From positions 340,061 to 404,060 of the forward strand of contig NZ_JAJOZS010000003.1 of NCBI RefSeq assembly GCF_021168555.1: a stretch of 64,000 nucleotides of DNA, written 5' to 3'. Shown in pieces: positions 43,554 through 53,627 of the stretch. Every line of letters starts with the position of its first letter. Position 1 is the stretch's first letter. This DNA is from Stenotrophomonas sp. MMGLT7 (GTDB lineage: Bacteria > Pseudomonadota > Gammaproteobacteria > Xanthomonadales > Xanthomonadaceae). The notes beneath the pieces are model-generated. The model saw only the letters and a program-made list of their open reading frames with translations. It did no database searches and was not told where the DNA came from. Position numbers and translations under genes: made by a program.

Positions 43554-45007
43554 GGCGCCGTGTCGGCGGCGGCCGTGGCGCCCGATTGCGCGTCGGCGCC
43601 GCCGCCGAGCACCTTGTACAGCGTCACCCGGTTGCTGGCCTCGCTCAGGCGCAGGGTGATCAGGTCCTGCTGCGCGGTATACAGCGAGCGCTGCGAATCC
43701 AGCGCGTCCAGGTAGCTGTCCACGCCGTTGCGCCAGCGCGCCTCGGCCAGGGTGTAGCTGCGCTGCGTCACCTCGACCAGGGCGCGCTGCGCATCGAGCT
43801 GCTCGTCGATGTTGGCGCGCGCGGCCAGCGCGTCGGCGACCTCGCTGAAGGCGGTCTGGATCGCCTGCTCGTACTGCGCCACGGTGATGTCCTTCTCGAT
43901 CCTGGCCGCATCCAGCGAGGCCTTGAGCGCGCCGGCATGGAAGATCGGCAGGGTGATGCTGGGCACGAACGACCAGGTCCGGGTGCCGGCGTCGAACAGG
44001 CTGGACAACTCGTCGCTGCCGCGCCCGGTCGAGGCGGTCAGCGCGATGGTCGGGAAGAACGCCGCGCGCGCCGCGCCGATGTCGGCATTGGCGGCCTTGA
44101 GCGTGTGCTCGGCGTACAGCACGTCCGGCCGCTGCAGCAGCACGGTCGAGGACAGGTCCGCCGGCAGCGGCGCCAGCGCGACCGCGTCGCCGGCCGCATC
44201 GCTGCCGGGCAGCAGGGCGTCGGCCACCGGCGCGCCGACCACCAGCTGCAGCGCGTTGCGCGCCTGCGCCAGCGCGGTGGTGTAGCTGGCCACGTCCGCG
44301 CGCGCGCTTTCCACGCTGCTCTGCACCTGCGCCAGGTCGACGCCGGAGACCACGCCCTGCGCGTGCCGGGCCTCGGTCAGCTTGAGCGTCTCGCGCTGGC
44401 TGCCCAGGGTCTGCTGCGCCAGCGCCAGCCGCTGCCGGTAGGCGCCGACGCTCAACCAGTCGCCGGCCACTTCCGCGACCAGGCTCATGCGCGTGTCGCG
44501 CTGGGTCTGCGCGGTGGCCAGCCAGGTCTCCAGCGCCTCGTTCTTGAGGCTGCGGATGCGCCCGAACAGGTCCAGCTCCCAGCTGCTGATGCCGACCTCG
44601 GCCGAGACGCTGCGGCTGACCTGCGAGGTGCCGCTGCTGCTGGTGGCGGCGCTGCTGCGCGCGGCGCTGTGGCTGGCGCTGGCGTCCACGCTGGGCAGCA
44701 GGTCGGCGCGTTGGATGCGGTAGCTGGCGCGAGCCTTCTCGATGTTGAGCATGGCCACGCGCAGGTCGCGGTTGTTGTCCAGCGCCAGCGCGATCACCTG
44801 CTGCAGCTGCGGGTCCAGGAACACCTGGCGCCAGTCCAGCTCGGCCACCGGCACTGCGGCCGCGTCGGCCGCCGGCAGCGCACCGAAGTCCTGCGGTACC
44901 GGCGCGTCGGGCCGCGCGTAGCGCGGCGCCATGCTGGCGCAGCCGGACAGCACGGCCAGGCAGGCCGCGGCCAGCAGGGCATGCGCGGCGGGCGTACGAC
45001 GGCTCAT
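43550..45007 (-). CDS. RND efflux outer-membrane channel (OprM/TolC type)
   Basis: Outer-membrane lipoprotein of 485 residues; lipobox LSGCAS after a short signal. Two tandem OEP repeats, each with long helices and a pair of strands: [19 protein letters not shown] in the first, [19 protein letters not shown] in the second, as in the OprM/NodT family. It forms the trimeric exit duct for the pump encoded just upstream. ATG overlaps the pump stop (ATGA) and the stop overlaps the MFS start, so translation of the three genes is chained. Confidence 0.94.
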   Translation of the reverse strand: MSRRTPAAHALLAAACLAVLSGCASMAPRYARPDAPVPQDFGALPAADAAAVPVAELDWRQVFLDPQLQQVIALALDNNRDLRVAMLNIEKARASYRIQRADLLPSVDASASHSAARSSAATSSSGTSQVSRSVSAEVGISSWELDLFGRIRSLKNEALETWLATAQTQRDTRMSLVAEVAGDWLSVGAYRQRLALAQQTLGSQRETLKLTEARHAQGVVSGVDLAQVQSSVESARADVASYTTALAQARNALQLVVGAPVADALLPGSDAAGDAVALAPLPADLSSTVLLQRPDVLYAEHTLKAANADIGAARAAFFPTIALTASTGRGSDELSSLFDAGTRTWSFVPSITLPIFHAGALKASLDAARIEKDITVAQYEQAIQTAFSEVADALAARANIDEQLDAQRALVEVTQRSYTLAEARWRNGVDSYLDALDSQRSLYTAQQDLITLRLSEASNRVTLYKVLGGGADAQSGATAAADTAP

Positions 45008-48000
45008 GGGGTCACCTCGGGTGCGGGCGCCGGCTCGCGGCGGCGGCCGGGGAACAGGCTGCGCACGATCACGTAGAACAGCGGGACGAAGAAAATGCCC
45101 AGCAGGGTCGAGACCAGGGTGCCGCCGAACACGCCGGTGCCCAGCGAGTGGCGCCCGCCCGAGCCGGCGCCGCTGCTGATCACCAGCGGCAGCACGCCGA
45201 GCAGGAACGCCATCGAGGTCATCAGGATCGGCCGCAGGCGCATGCGTGCGGCGTGCAGCACCGCCTCGACCAGCGGCTGGCCCTTCTCCTCCAGTTCCTT
45301 GGCGAACTCGACGATCAGGATGCCGTTCTTGGCCGCCAGGCCGACCGTGGCCAGCAGCCCGACCTGGAAGTAGACGTCGTTGTTGAGCCCGCGCAGGGTG
45401 GTCAGCAGCAATGCGCCGACGATGCCGATCGGCACGGCCAGCATCACCGAGAACGGGATCGACCAGCTCTCGTACAGCGCCGCCAGGCACAGGAACACGA
45501 ACAGCAGCGAGATCGCGTACAGGAACGGCGCCTGGTTGCCCGACAGCCGCTCCTGGTAGGACAGGCCGGCCCACGAATAGCCCATGCCGCCGGGCAGGCC
45601 GGCCACCAGCTTCTCCATCTCGGCCATCGCCGTGCCGGAACTGGTGCCGCTGGCCGCCTCGCCGCTGATCTCCATCGAGGCGCTGCCGTTGAAGCGGGTC
45701 AGCGTGGCCGGCGCATAGCTCCACTTGCTGCTGGAGAAGGCCGAGAACGGCACCATCTCGCCGTCGCTGTTGCGCACCGACCAGCGGCCGACGTCGTCGG
45801 GCAGCATGCGCGCGGTCGGCTCGCCCTGCACGTAGACCTTCTTGACCCGGCCGCGGTTGATGAAGTCGTTGACGTAGGTGCCGCCCATGGCGGTGGACAG
45901 GGTGGCGTTGATGTCGCTGGTGGCCAGGTCCAGCGCGCCGGCCTTGGCGTCGTCGATCTGCACCTCGAAGCTGGGCGCGTCCTCGACGGCGGAATAGCGC
46001 ACCTTGGACAGCTTCGGGTTCTGGTTGGCGGTGCTCAGCAGTTGCTGGCGCGCGGCGACCAGCGCATCGTGGCCGGCGCCGGCCAGGTCCTGCAGCTCGA
46101 AGGTGAAGCCGCCGGTCTGGCCCATGCCGGGAATGCCCGAGGGCGTCACCGCGAAGATCTGCGCATCGGGGATGCCGGCCATGGCGCGGGTGATGCGGGT
46201 GCCGACCTCCTGCGCGCTGGCCTTGCGCTCGGACCAGTCCTTGAGCCGGATGAAGGCCTGGCCGGAACTCTGCGAGCTGTTGCCGCCACCGCCGCCGGAC
46301 CCGGCGTTGGCCATGATCGTGGACACCTCCGGCTGCTTCATCGCGTAGCGGGTGAGCTCGTCCATCGCCGCCTGCGTGCGCTGCATCGTCGTGCCCGCGG
46401 GCAGCTTGATCTGCACGATCAGCGTGCCCTGGTCCTCCTCGGGCAGGAACGAGGTCGGCAGGCGCCAGAACAGCAGGCCCATCAGCGCCACCAGCACCAG
46501 GTAGAAGGCCACGCCCAGGCGCCGCCGCCCCAGCAGGCGCTGCACGCCGCCGTGGTAGCGCTCGGCGCTGCGGTCGAACAGGCGGTTGAAGCCGGTGAAG
46601 AACCGCCCCAGCATGCCGCGGTGCGCGGCATGGCCATCCTCGCCCGGCGGCCGCAGCAGGCTGGCGCACAGCGCCGGGGTCAGGGTCATGGCCACCAGCA
46701 CCGACAGCATCATCGAGGCGGCGATGGTCACCGAGAACTGGCGGTAGATCATGCCGGTGGAGCCGCCGAAGAACGCCATCGGCACGAACACCGCGGTCAG
46801 CACCAGCACGATGCCCACCAGCGCACCTGTGATCTGCTGCATCGACTTGCGCGTGGCCTCGCGCGGCGGCAGGCGTTCCTCGCTCATCACCCGCTCGACG
46901 TTCTCCACCACCACGATGGCGTCGTCCACCAGCAGACCGATGGCCAGCACCATGCCGAACATGGTCAGGGTGTTGATCGAGTAGCCCATCGCGGCGAGCA
47001 CGCCGAAGGTGCCCATCAGCACCACCGGCACCGCGATGGCCGGGATCAGCGTGGCGCGCCAGCTCTGCAGGAACAGGTACATGATCAGCACGACCAGCAC
47101 GATCGCCTCGATCAGGGTCTTGACCACTTCCTCGATGGAGATCTTCACGAACGGGGTGGTGTCCATCGCCACCTGGTACTGCAGGCCGGCCGGGAAGAAC
47201 GGCTTGAGCTGCTGCAGCCGGGCCTCGACCGCCTCGGCCACCTGCAGCGCGTTGGCGCCGCTGGCCAGCTCGATGCCCATGCCGGCGGCCGGGTTGCCGT
47301 TGAAGGTCGAGTTGACGTTGTAGCTCTCCGCGCCCAGTTCCACCGTGGCCACGTCGGACAGGCGCACCACCGCGCCGTTGGGATCGGACTTGACCACGAT
47401 CGCCCTGAACTCGTCCGGCGACTGCAGCCGGCTGCGCGCGGTCACGGTGACGTTCAGCGCCTGGCCGTCCACCGCCGGCAGCGCGCCGAGCTGGCCGGAG
47501 GACACGTCGTTGTTCTGCGCGGTGATCGCGGTGGTGACGTCCGAGGGCATCAGCGCATAGGTGCGCAGCTTCTCCGGGTCCAGCCAGATCCGCATCGAGT
47601 ACTGCGCGCCCATCACCTGCACGTTGCCCACGCCGTCCACGCGGCTGATCGGGTCCTGGACCGAGGACACCATGTAGTCGGCGATGTCGGTCTTGGCCAT
47701 CGAGCCGTCGCTGGAATTGAAGGCCAGCACCATGAAGATGTTGCCGGAGGACTTGGTCACGGTGACGCCGGTGCTCTGCACCGCCTCGGGCAGCTTCGAC
47801 TGGGCCTGCTGCAGCTTGTTCTCCACCTGCATCTGCGCGGTGTCCGGATTGGTGCCGGACTCGAAGGTCAGGGTGATCGAGGCATTGCCCGAGGAGGTGC
47901 TGTTGGACGCCATGTACATCAGGTTGTCCAGGCCGGTCATCTGCTGCTCGATGACCTGGGTGACCGAGTTCTCCACGGTCTGCGCCGAGGCGCCGGTGTA

Positions 48001-48144
48001 GGTGGCGCGGATCGACACCGAGGGCGGGGCGATGTCCGGGTACTGCTCCAGCGGCAGCGTGCTGATCGACAGCAGGCCGGCCAGGGTGATGACGATGGCG
48101 ATGACCCAGGCGAAGATGGGCCGGTCGATGAAGAAGCGGGCCAT
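45004..48144 (-). CDS. RND multidrug efflux pump, AcrB/MexB family
   Basis: Inner-membrane, proton-driven transporter of 1046 residues that exports drugs and other amphiphiles through the periplasm. N-terminal [20 protein letters not shown], two large periplasmic loops and 12 helices. Proton relay residues lie in helix 4 ([21 protein letters not shown]; the D-D pair) with the Lys partner in helix 10. A Gly-rich loop near [16 protein letters not shown] is normal for the class. Hydrophobic/amphiphilic-efflux (HAE-1) family by the ID-RPIFAWV and [11 protein letters not shown] motifs. Starts nine bases after the adaptor gene. Confidence 0.96.
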   Translation of the reverse strand: MARFFIDRPIFAWVIAIVITLAGLLSISTLPLEQYPDIAPPSVSIRATYTGASAQTVENSVTQVIEQQMTGLDNLMYMASNSTSSGNASITLTFESGTNPDTAQMQVENKLQQAQSKLPEAVQSTGVTVTKSSGNIFMVLAFNSSDGSMAKTDIADYMVSSVQDPISRVDGVGNVQVMGAQYSMRIWLDPEKLRTYALMPSDVTTAITAQNNDVSSGQLGALPAVDGQALNVTVTARSRLQSPDEFRAIVVKSDPNGAVVRLSDVATVELGAESYNVNSTFNGNPAAGMGIELASGANALQVAEAVEARLQQLKPFFPAGLQYQVAMDTTPFVKISIEEVVKTLIEAIVLVVLIMYLFLQSWRATLIPAIAVPVVLMGTFGVLAAMGYSINTLTMFGMVLAIGLLVDDAIVVVENVERVMSEERLPPREATRKSMQQITGALVGIVLVLTAVFVPMAFFGGSTGMIYRQFSVTIAASMMLSVLVAMTLTPALCASLLRPPGEDGHAAHRGMLGRFFTGFNRLFDRSAERYHGGVQRLLGRRRLGVAFYLVLVALMGLLFWRLPTSFLPEEDQGTLIVQIKLPAGTTMQRTQAAMDELTRYAMKQPEVSTIMANAGSGGGGGNSSQSSGQAFIRLKDWSERKASAQEVGTRITRAMAGIPDAQIFAVTPSGIPGMGQTGGFTFELQDLAGAGHDALVAARQQLLSTANQNPKLSKVRYSAVEDAPSFEVQIDDAKAGALDLATSDINATLSTAMGGTYVNDFINRGRVKKVYVQGEPTARMLPDDVGRWSVRNSDGEMVPFSAFSSSKWSYAPATLTRFNGSASMEISGEAASGTSSGTAMAEMEKLVAGLPGGMGYSWAGLSYQERLSGNQAPFLYAISLLFVFLCLAALYESWSIPFSVMLAVPIGIVGALLLTTLRGLNNDVYFQVGLLATVGLAAKNGILIVEFAKELEEKGQPLVEAVLHAARMRLRPILMTSMAFLLGVLPLVISSGAGSGGRHSLGTGVFGGTLVSTLLGIFFVPLFYVIVRSLFPGRRREPAPAPEVTP

Positions 48145-48153
48145 GGCGGTTCC

Positions 48154-49326
48154 TTACTCGGCCTGGCCGTCGGCGGCGGCGGGCGTCCTGCCGCCCGCCA
48201 CTTCCTGGGCCTTGACCGTGTCGCCGACGGATACCTTGCTGCCGCCCTGGACGATCAGCTTCTCGCCGGCCTTCAGCCCGGCGCTCACCACCCATTGGTC
48301 CTTGAGTGCGGTGGCGGCCTGGACCACGCGCTGCGCGACCTTGCCGTCGTCGCCGACCAGCAGCACCGTGGCCTCGCCCTTGGTGTTGCGGGTGACCGCG
48401 GTCTGCGGCACCAGGATGGCGTTGTCGTCGATGGCCATCGGCAACACCGCGCGCACGTAGGTCCCCGGCAGCAGCAGCTCCTCCGGGTTGGGCACCACCG
48501 CGCGCAGGGTGACGTTGCCGGTGCCGGTGTCCACCGAGGTGCCGACGAACTCCAGCGTGCCCGGATGGGCGTAGGTGCCGCCGTCCTCGAGCACGATCTG
48601 CACCTGCGCCTTGCCGTCGATCGCCTTGAGCGCGCCGCTGGCCAGCTGCTTGCGCAGCGCCAGCAGCTGGCCGCTGGTCTGGGTGACGTCGACGTAGATC
48701 GGATCGAGCTGCTGGATGGTGCTCAGCGCGGTGTCCTGGCTGGCGGTCACCAGCGCGCCGGGGGTGTAGGCGGAGGTGCCGATGCGGCCGGAGATCGGCG
48801 CGGTGATGCGGGTGTAGTCCAGGTTGATCTTCGCGCTCTGCAGCGCCGCCCGCGCCGCCAGCACCGCCGCCTCGTTCTGCCGCAGCGTGGCCACCGCGTC
48901 GTCGGCGTCCTGCTTGCTCACCGCGTCCAGCTTGACCAGGTTGTCGTAGCGCTGCGCCTGCGGCCGCGAGGACAGCACCGCCGCCTCGGCCTCGGCCAGC
49001 TGGCCCTTGGCGCTGTCGTAGGCGGCCTGGTAGGTGGCCGGGTCGATCTGGTACAGCACCTGCCCGGCCTTGACCTCCTGGCCCTCGGTGAACAGGCGCT
49101 TCTGGATGATGCCGCCGACCTGCGGGCGCACGTCCGAGACCATGTAGGCCACGGTGCGCCCGGCCAGCGTCTGCTGCTTCTCCAGGCGCTGGGTGGTGAC
49201 GGTCTGCACCCCGACCACGGGCGTGTCCGCGGCCTGCTCGCTCTGGCGGGAACAGGCGGCCAGCGCCGCCAGCAGGGCCAGTGCAAAGACGCGGGCGGGC
49301 AGGGAACGAGTACGGGAAGAAGGCAT
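48154..49326 (-). CDS. RND efflux periplasmic adaptor
   Basis: Membrane-fusion protein of 390 residues joining pump and channel. Start at 49326 (MPSSRTRSLPARVFALALLA); lipobox LAACS. Family parts in order: barrel-sandwich half VSDVRPQVGGIIQKRLFTEG (about 60), coiled hairpin (YQAAYDSAKGQLAEAEAAVL to NLDYTRITAPISGRIG), then the beta-barrel with PGTYVRAVLPM and the membrane-proximal domain. First gene of the operon, divergent from the sensor kinase gene by 150 bases, where the promoters must lie. Confidence 0.95.
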   Translation of the reverse strand: MPSSRTRSLPARVFALALLAALAACSRQSEQAADTPVVGVQTVTTQRLEKQQTLAGRTVAYMVSDVRPQVGGIIQKRLFTEGQEVKAGQVLYQIDPATYQAAYDSAKGQLAEAEAAVLSSRPQAQRYDNLVKLDAVSKQDADDAVATLRQNEAAVLAARAALQSAKINLDYTRITAPISGRIGTSAYTPGALVTASQDTALSTIQQLDPIYVDVTQTSGQLLALRKQLASGALKAIDGKAQVQIVLEDGGTYAHPGTLEFVGTSVDTGTGNVTLRAVVPNPEELLLPGTYVRAVLPMAIDDNAILVPQTAVTRNTKGEATVLLVGDDGKVAQRVVQAATALKDQWVVSAGLKAGEKLIVQGGSKVSVGDTVKAQEVAGGRTPAAADGQAE

Positions 49327-49476
49327 GGGGTGGCCGCTTCGGTTTTCCGGAGGCCGCCATGCTCGGCGGCGAATGTGCAGCAAATTTGAAGATTACACCC
49401 GAGGGCCGGTTTTCCCTTGCTTTGCGCCCCCGGCAGGACCGCTAATAGTCTTCCCCCGCGCAATGCCTTTTCGCAG
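49327..49476. promoter_or_regulatory. Divergent promoter region of efflux operon and BaeSR-like pair
   Basis: 150 bases between the adaptor (minus) and kinase (plus) starts. The middle is AT-richer than the surrounding genes (GCAAATTTGAAGATTACACC at 49379-49398). Controls for both units must lie here; the adjacent OmpR-class regulator is the likely binder. No exact box can be named by eye. Confidence 0.5.
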
Positions 49477-50859
49477 ATGAAACCCGGTCTGACCGCCAAA
49501 CTGTTCCTGGCCGTGCTCGCCGCCTGCGCGCTGGTGCTGCTGGTCAACGGCGTGGCCGCGCGCATCACCTTCCAGCGCGCGTTCTTCGGCTATCTCAACG
49601 ACCAGGGCGTGGAGCGCATGCAGGAGGTGCTGCCGCGGCTGGGCGCGGAGTACACCACGCACGGCAACTGGGACTTCATCCGCGACAACCCCTCGGTCTG
49701 GTTCGCGCTGATGCGCCCGGAGCGGCGCGCCAGCGAACGCCGGCAGGCACCGCCGATCTCCGACCAGACCGGCGCGGTGCCGCGCTTCGCCGTGCTCGAC
49801 CGCGACTACTGCGTGCTGGTGGGCAATCCCGATGCCGGACGCGATTCGATCCTGCGCCCGATCCAGGCCGATGGCCGCGTCGTCGGCTGGATGGCGATGG
49901 TGCCGTTCCAGCGCGCGCTCGCCGCCGGCGACGCGCGCTTCTTCGAGGCGCAGGTGCATGCCTGGTGGCTGATCGGCATCGCCTCGGTGCTGGTCGCCGC
50001 GCTGCTGGCCTGGCTGGTGTCGCGCACCCTGCTGCGGCAGATGCGCGGGCTGGCCGCCGCCACCCACCGCCTGGCCGCCGGCGACTACGCAACCCGCATC
50101 GACGCCAGCGCCCGCGACGAGCTCGGCCAGCTCGCGCGCGACTTCAACCGGCTCGCGCAGGCCCTGGAGCACAACGAGCGCGCGCGCCGCGACTTCATGG
50201 CCGACATCTCGCACGAGCTGCGCACGCCGCTGGCGGTGCTGCGGGCCGAGCTGGAAGCGCTGCAGGACGGCATCCGGCCGCTCACGAGCGCGTCGCTGGC
50301 CGCGCTGCACCAGCAGGTCGGCCAGCTCGGCAAGCTGGTCGAGGACCTGTACGACCTGTCGCTGACCGACGTCGGCGCGCTGGCCTACCGCCACGCCGCC
50401 ATCGACCTGACGATGGTGCTGGCGACCACGCTGGACAGCATGCGCATGCGCTTTGCCGCCGCGCACCTGGCCCTGCACGAGCACATCGCGCCCGGCCCGC
50501 TGATGGTCAACGCCGACGAGCGCCGGCTGCAGCAGCTGTTCGCCAACCTGCTGGAGAACGCGCTGCGCTACACCGATGCCGGGGGCAGCGTGCAGGTGGG
50601 CTGCGAGCGCAGGGGCGCTCAGGTGCAGATGGTGATCGAGGACAGCGCGCCCGGCGTGGCCGCGGACAAGATCGACCGCCTGTTCGAGCGCTTCTACCGG
50701 ACCGACGCCTCGCGCAACCGCGGCAGCGGCGGCAGCGGCCTGGGCCTGGCGATCTGCCGCAACATCGTCGAGGCGCACCACGGCACCATCGTCGCCGAGC
50801 ACGCCCCGCTGGGCGGGCTGCGCATCGTCCTGCACCTGCCGGCCCTGGAGGACCGATGA
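49477..50859 (+). CDS. baeS: BaeS-like sensor histidine kinase
   Basis: Membrane histidine kinase of 460 residues. Helix 1 at about 5-27, a ~120-residue periplasmic sensor (PERRASERRQ region), helix 2 at about 163-182, HAMP linker, HisKA with phospho-acceptor H246 (ISHELRTPLAVLRAELEA) and HATPase (NLLENALRYTDAGG, then GGSGLGLAICRNIVEAHHG). Start at 49477 (MKPGLTAKLF). Stop overlaps the regulator ATG (ATGA). BaeS senses envelope stress and toxic compounds and controls RND pumps in E. coli; the same role here is inferred from similarity and from the divergent pump operon. Confidence 0.9.
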   Translation: MKPGLTAKLFLAVLAACALVLLVNGVAARITFQRAFFGYLNDQGVERMQEVLPRLGAEYTTHGNWDFIRDNPSVWFALMRPERRASERRQAPPISDQTGAVPRFAVLDRDYCVLVGNPDAGRDSILRPIQADGRVVGWMAMVPFQRALAAGDARFFEAQVHAWWLIGIASVLVAALLAWLVSRTLLRQMRGLAAATHRLAAGDYATRIDASARDELGQLARDFNRLAQALEHNERARRDFMADISHELRTPLAVLRAELEALQDGIRPLTSASLAALHQQVGQLGKLVEDLYDLSLTDVGALAYRHAAIDLTMVLATTLDSMRMRFAAAHLALHEHIAPGPLMVNADERRLQQLFANLLENALRYTDAGGSVQVGCERRGAQVQMVIEDSAPGVAADKIDRLFERFYRTDASRNRGSGGSGLGLAICRNIVEAHHGTIVAEHAPLGGLRIVLHLPALEDR

Positions 50860-51539
50860 GCACCGACCCGATCGGACACGTGTTGATCGTCGAGGACGAG
50901 CCGCGCCTGGCCGCGGTGATCGGCGAATACCTGCACGCCGCCGGCTACTCGCACGACTGGATCGCCGACGGCGCGCAGGCGCTGGGCGCGATCCGCGCCC
51001 AGCATCCGGACCTGGTGCTGCTGGACCTGATGCTGCCCCACCGCGACGGCATGGACATCTGCCGCGAGCTGCGCGGCTTCAGCGCGGTGCCGGTGATCAT
51101 GGTCACCGCGCGCGCCGACGAGATCGACCGCCTGCTCGGGCTGGAGATCGGCGCCGACGACTACATCTGCAAGCCGTTCAGCCCGCGCGAGGTGGTCGCG
51201 CGCGTGCATGCGGTGCTGCGCCGGTACCGGCACGGGCTCGATGCCGCCGCCACGCCGGGCCTGTCGATCGACCCGCAGAGCTGCCGCGCCAGCGTGCACG
51301 GCCGCGACCTGGACCTGACCCAGGTCGAGTTCCGCCTGCTGCGCACTCTCGCCGCCGCGCCGGGCCGGGTGTACTCGCGCGAGCAGCTCATGGACCGGCT
51401 CTACGCCGACCACCGCATCGTCACCGACCGCACCGTGGACAGCCACGTCAAGAACCTGCGCCGCAAGCTCGCCGAGGCCGGCGGCGAGGACTGGGTGCGT
51501 TCGGTGTACGGGGTGGGGTACAGGTTTGAGGCGACGTGA
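50856..51539 (+). CDS. baeR: BaeR-like response regulator
   Basis: OmpR-class regulator of 227 residues, coupled to the kinase gene by a four-base overlap. Receiver with E13/D14, phospho-acceptor D57 (VLLDLMLPHRDG) and KPF; C-terminal winged helix with LTQVEFRLLRTLAAAPGRVY, DRTVDSHVKNLRRKL and the wing SVYGVGYRFE. The sequence of receiver and winged helix is closest to BaeR among the regulators I know. Likely controls the divergent RND operon. Confidence 0.92.
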   Translation: MSTDPIGHVLIVEDEPRLAAVIGEYLHAAGYSHDWIADGAQALGAIRAQHPDLVLLDLMLPHRDGMDICRELRGFSAVPVIMVTARADEIDRLLGLEIGADDYICKPFSPREVVARVHAVLRRYRHGLDAAATPGLSIDPQSCRASVHGRDLDLTQVEFRLLRTLAAAPGRVYSREQLMDRLYADHRIVTDRTVDSHVKNLRRKLAEAGGEDWVRSVYGVGYRFEAT

Positions 51540-51544
51540 TTGGA

Positions 51545-51617
51545 GATTGGGGATTGGGGATTCGTAAGAGCCAGTACCCCGCTTTTACGAATCCCCAATC
51601 CCGAATCCCCAATCCCC
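51545..51617. terminator. Long GATTGGGG hairpin between baeR and purU
   Basis: Left arm 51545-51567 (tandem GATTGGG units ending ATTCGTAA) is complementary to 51585-51602 and beyond, across a 17-base loop. It begins six bases after the baeR stop and ends six bases before the purU stop on the other strand, so it can serve as a two-way terminator. Tandem ATTGGGG hairpins recur in Xanthomonas spacers, as I recall. Confidence 0.65.
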
Positions 51618-51622
51618 GCCCC

Positions 51623-52474
51623 TCAACGAAACACCACCGTGCGGTGCCCGTTCAACAGGATGCGATGCTCCACGTGCCGGCGCACCGCGCGCGCCAGCAC
51701 CAGCGACTCGATGTCGCTGCCCAGCCGCACCAGGTCGCGCGGCGTCATGGCGTGGTCCACCCGCGCCACGTCCTGCTCGATGATCGGGCCCTCGTCCAGG
51801 TCGGAGGTGACGTAGTGCGCGGTGGCGCCGATGATCTTGACCCCGCGCGCGTACGCCTGGTGGTAGGGCTGGGCGCCCTTGAAGCTGGGCAGGAAGCTGT
51901 GGTGGATGTTGATCGCGCGCCCGGCCAGCGCATCGCACAGCGCCGGCGACAGGATCTGCATGTAGCGCGCCAGCACCACCAGGTCGATGCGCTCGCGCTC
52001 GACCAGCGCCACGATCGCCGCCTCCTGTTCTGCGCGGTTGTCCGCGCCCACCGGCAGGTGATGGAACGGGATGCCGTAGGAGGCGCTCAGGCCGGCGAAG
52101 TCGGTGTGGTTGGACACCACCGCGGCGATGTCCACGTTCAGCTGCCCGCTGTGGGCGCGGAACAGCAGGTCGTTGAGGCAATGGCCCTGCCTGCTGACCA
52201 GCACCAGCAGGCGCGCGCGGCGGCGCGCGTCGTGCAGCTGCCAGTCCATCGCGTAGTCGGCCGCCAGTGCCTGCAGGCGTTCGCGCACGGCGGCGATGAC
52301 CGCATCGTCGCGGCTGTCGAAATTGACCCGCAGGAAGAAACGGCCGCTGTCCTCGTCGCCGTACTGCTGCGAGTCGAGGATGTTGCAGCCGGCCTCGAAC
52401 AGCAGGCCGGAGACGCGGTAGACGATGCCGGTACGGTCCGGGCAGGACAGGGTGAGGATGTGATTGGCGCGCAT
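51623..52474 (-). CDS. purU: Formyltetrahydrofolate deformylase
   Basis: Hydrolyses 10-formyl-THF to formate and THF, feeding PurT-dependent purine synthesis and balancing one-carbon units. 283 residues from the ATG at 52474. N-terminal ACT domain (ILTLSCPDRTGIVYRVSGLL), then the formyltransferase fold with INIHHSFLPSFKGAQPYHQA (catalytic N-H-D set), GATAHYVTSDLDEGPIIEQD and the family C-terminus. The motif HHSFLPSF-KG-PY separates PurU from PurN. Monocistronic, convergent with baeR. Confidence 0.96.
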   Translation of the reverse strand: MRANHILTLSCPDRTGIVYRVSGLLFEAGCNILDSQQYGDEDSGRFFLRVNFDSRDDAVIAAVRERLQALAADYAMDWQLHDARRRARLLVLVSRQGHCLNDLLFRAHSGQLNVDIAAVVSNHTDFAGLSASYGIPFHHLPVGADNRAEQEAAIVALVERERIDLVVLARYMQILSPALCDALAGRAINIHHSFLPSFKGAQPYHQAYARGVKIIGATAHYVTSDLDEGPIIEQDVARVDHAMTPRDLVRLGSDIESLVLARAVRRHVEHRILLNGHRTVVFR

Positions 52475-52580
52475 AGCCGGCCGATGATAGGGGAAAGCCG
52501 GCTCGGCGCCACATTCGATGCAGATGCAACCGATGCGGCGCCGGCCGCGCGCCCCCGGAACCCGTTCGCGATCTCCCCGC

Positions 52581-52653
52581 GGGAACGGCGTCGGCCGCGA
52601 TGCCGTTGGCGCGCAAGCTTCGCTCGGCAAGCATCGCGGCCGACGCCGCTCCC
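52581..52653. repeat. Interspersed hairpin (GGCGTCGGCCGCGATGC)
   Basis: Arms 52581-52603 and 52631-52653 match at 22 of 23 positions when inverted, with a 27-base loop. Relative of the GGAGCGGC-TTCAGCCGCGATGC repeats that stud xanthomonad spacers, one of which also appears near 2656. Lies between purU and the dehydrogenase gene. Confidence 0.7.
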
Positions 52654-52708
52654 ACGAGAATGCTCCCGGCCGATGTGCCGCCTTCAGGCCGGGATCGCCA
52701 GCAGGTCC

Positions 52709-53587
52709 TCAGCCCTGCCCGGCATGGCGCGCGGCGACCGTGGCCAGCGCCGCCCAGTCCAGCTCGCCGTCGCCGTGGGCGATGGCCTCGATCAGCTGGT
52801 CGCGCAGTACGTTGGCCAGCGGCATCGGCACGTTGCGCGCCTCGCCGGCGGACAGCGCCAGGCGCACGTCCTTCAACCCCAGCGGCAGCCGGAAGCCGGC
52901 CGGGCTGTAGCGCCCGGCCGCGATCATGCCGCCATAGCCCTGGTAGGCCGGCGCGGCGAACAGCGTGCCGGTGAGCATGGCCAGGAAATCGGCCGCGGGC
53001 ACGTCGTGGCCGCGCACCAGCGCCGCCGCCTCGCCCATCGTGCCGATGGCGCTGGCCAGGCAGAAATTGGCGGCCAGCTTGACCGCGTTGGCCTGCTCCG
53101 GCGCGGCACCGAAGCGCCAGGTCTTCTGGCCGACGACGTCCAGCAGCGGCTGCACCCGCCCGATCGCGTCGGCATCGCCGGCGACGAGCAGGTTGAGCTT
53201 GCCCGCGGCCGCCACGTCCGGGCGGCCGAGCACCGGCGCGGCGACATAGCCGATGCCGCGCTCGGTGTGCAGCGCCGCCAGCTCGCGCGCCAGCGCCACC
53301 GAGATCGTCGCCAGGTTGACGTGCACGCTGCCGGCGGGCAGCGCATCGAGCACGCCGCGCTCGAACAGCACCTCGCGCAGCGCCTCGTCGCTGGCCAGCA
53401 TCGAAAACAGCACCTGGCCGTGCGCGGCGCGGTCGGCCGATCCGGCCGCCTGCGCGCCTTCGGCGGCCAGCGCCTGCGCCGGTCCCGGGCTGCGGTTCCA
53501 CACCGTCAGCGCGTGCCCGGCCTGCAGCAGGTTGCGGGCGATGGCCTGGCCCATGTTGCCCAGGCCGATGAATCCGATCGTGGTCAT
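52709..53587 (-). CDS. Beta-hydroxyacid dehydrogenase family oxidoreductase
   Basis: NAD(P)-dependent dehydrogenase of 292 residues, 3-hydroxyisobutyrate / tartronate-semialdehyde / glyoxylate reductase type. Rossmann motif FIGLGNMGQAIARNL at 6-20, NRSPG after beta-2, the substrate signature AAPVLGRPDVAAAGKLNLLVAG (G-G-x-x-G helper region) and catalytic Lys in NAVKLAANF. Substrate within the family is undefined: GHB/succinic semialdehyde or glyoxylate reductases look similar. Follows the OYE gene on the same strand by 40 bases, so the two may be co-expressed. Confidence 0.88.
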   Translation of the reverse strand: MTTIGFIGLGNMGQAIARNLLQAGHALTVWNRSPGPAQALAAEGAQAAGSADRAAHGQVLFSMLASDEALREVLFERGVLDALPAGSVHVNLATISVALARELAALHTERGIGYVAAPVLGRPDVAAAGKLNLLVAGDADAIGRVQPLLDVVGQKTWRFGAAPEQANAVKLAANFCLASAIGTMGEAAALVRGHDVPAADFLAMLTGTLFAAPAYQGYGGMIAAGRYSPAGFRLPLGLKDVRLALSAGEARNVPMPLANVLRDQLIEAIAHGDGELDWAALATVAARHAGQG

Positions 53588-53627
53588 GTCGTCGCGTTCT
53601 CCTTCCGTGCCTGCGTGGCCGCGCGCA

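Noticed and set aside
43550-49360. Very long open frames across the efflux operon on both strands (e.g. 1936 codons minus, 1413 codons plus at 45148-49389)
   Set aside because: Shadow frames of GC-rich genes: composition is Arg/Gly/His-rich low complexity, with no motif; real genes lie in another frame with full domain signatures.
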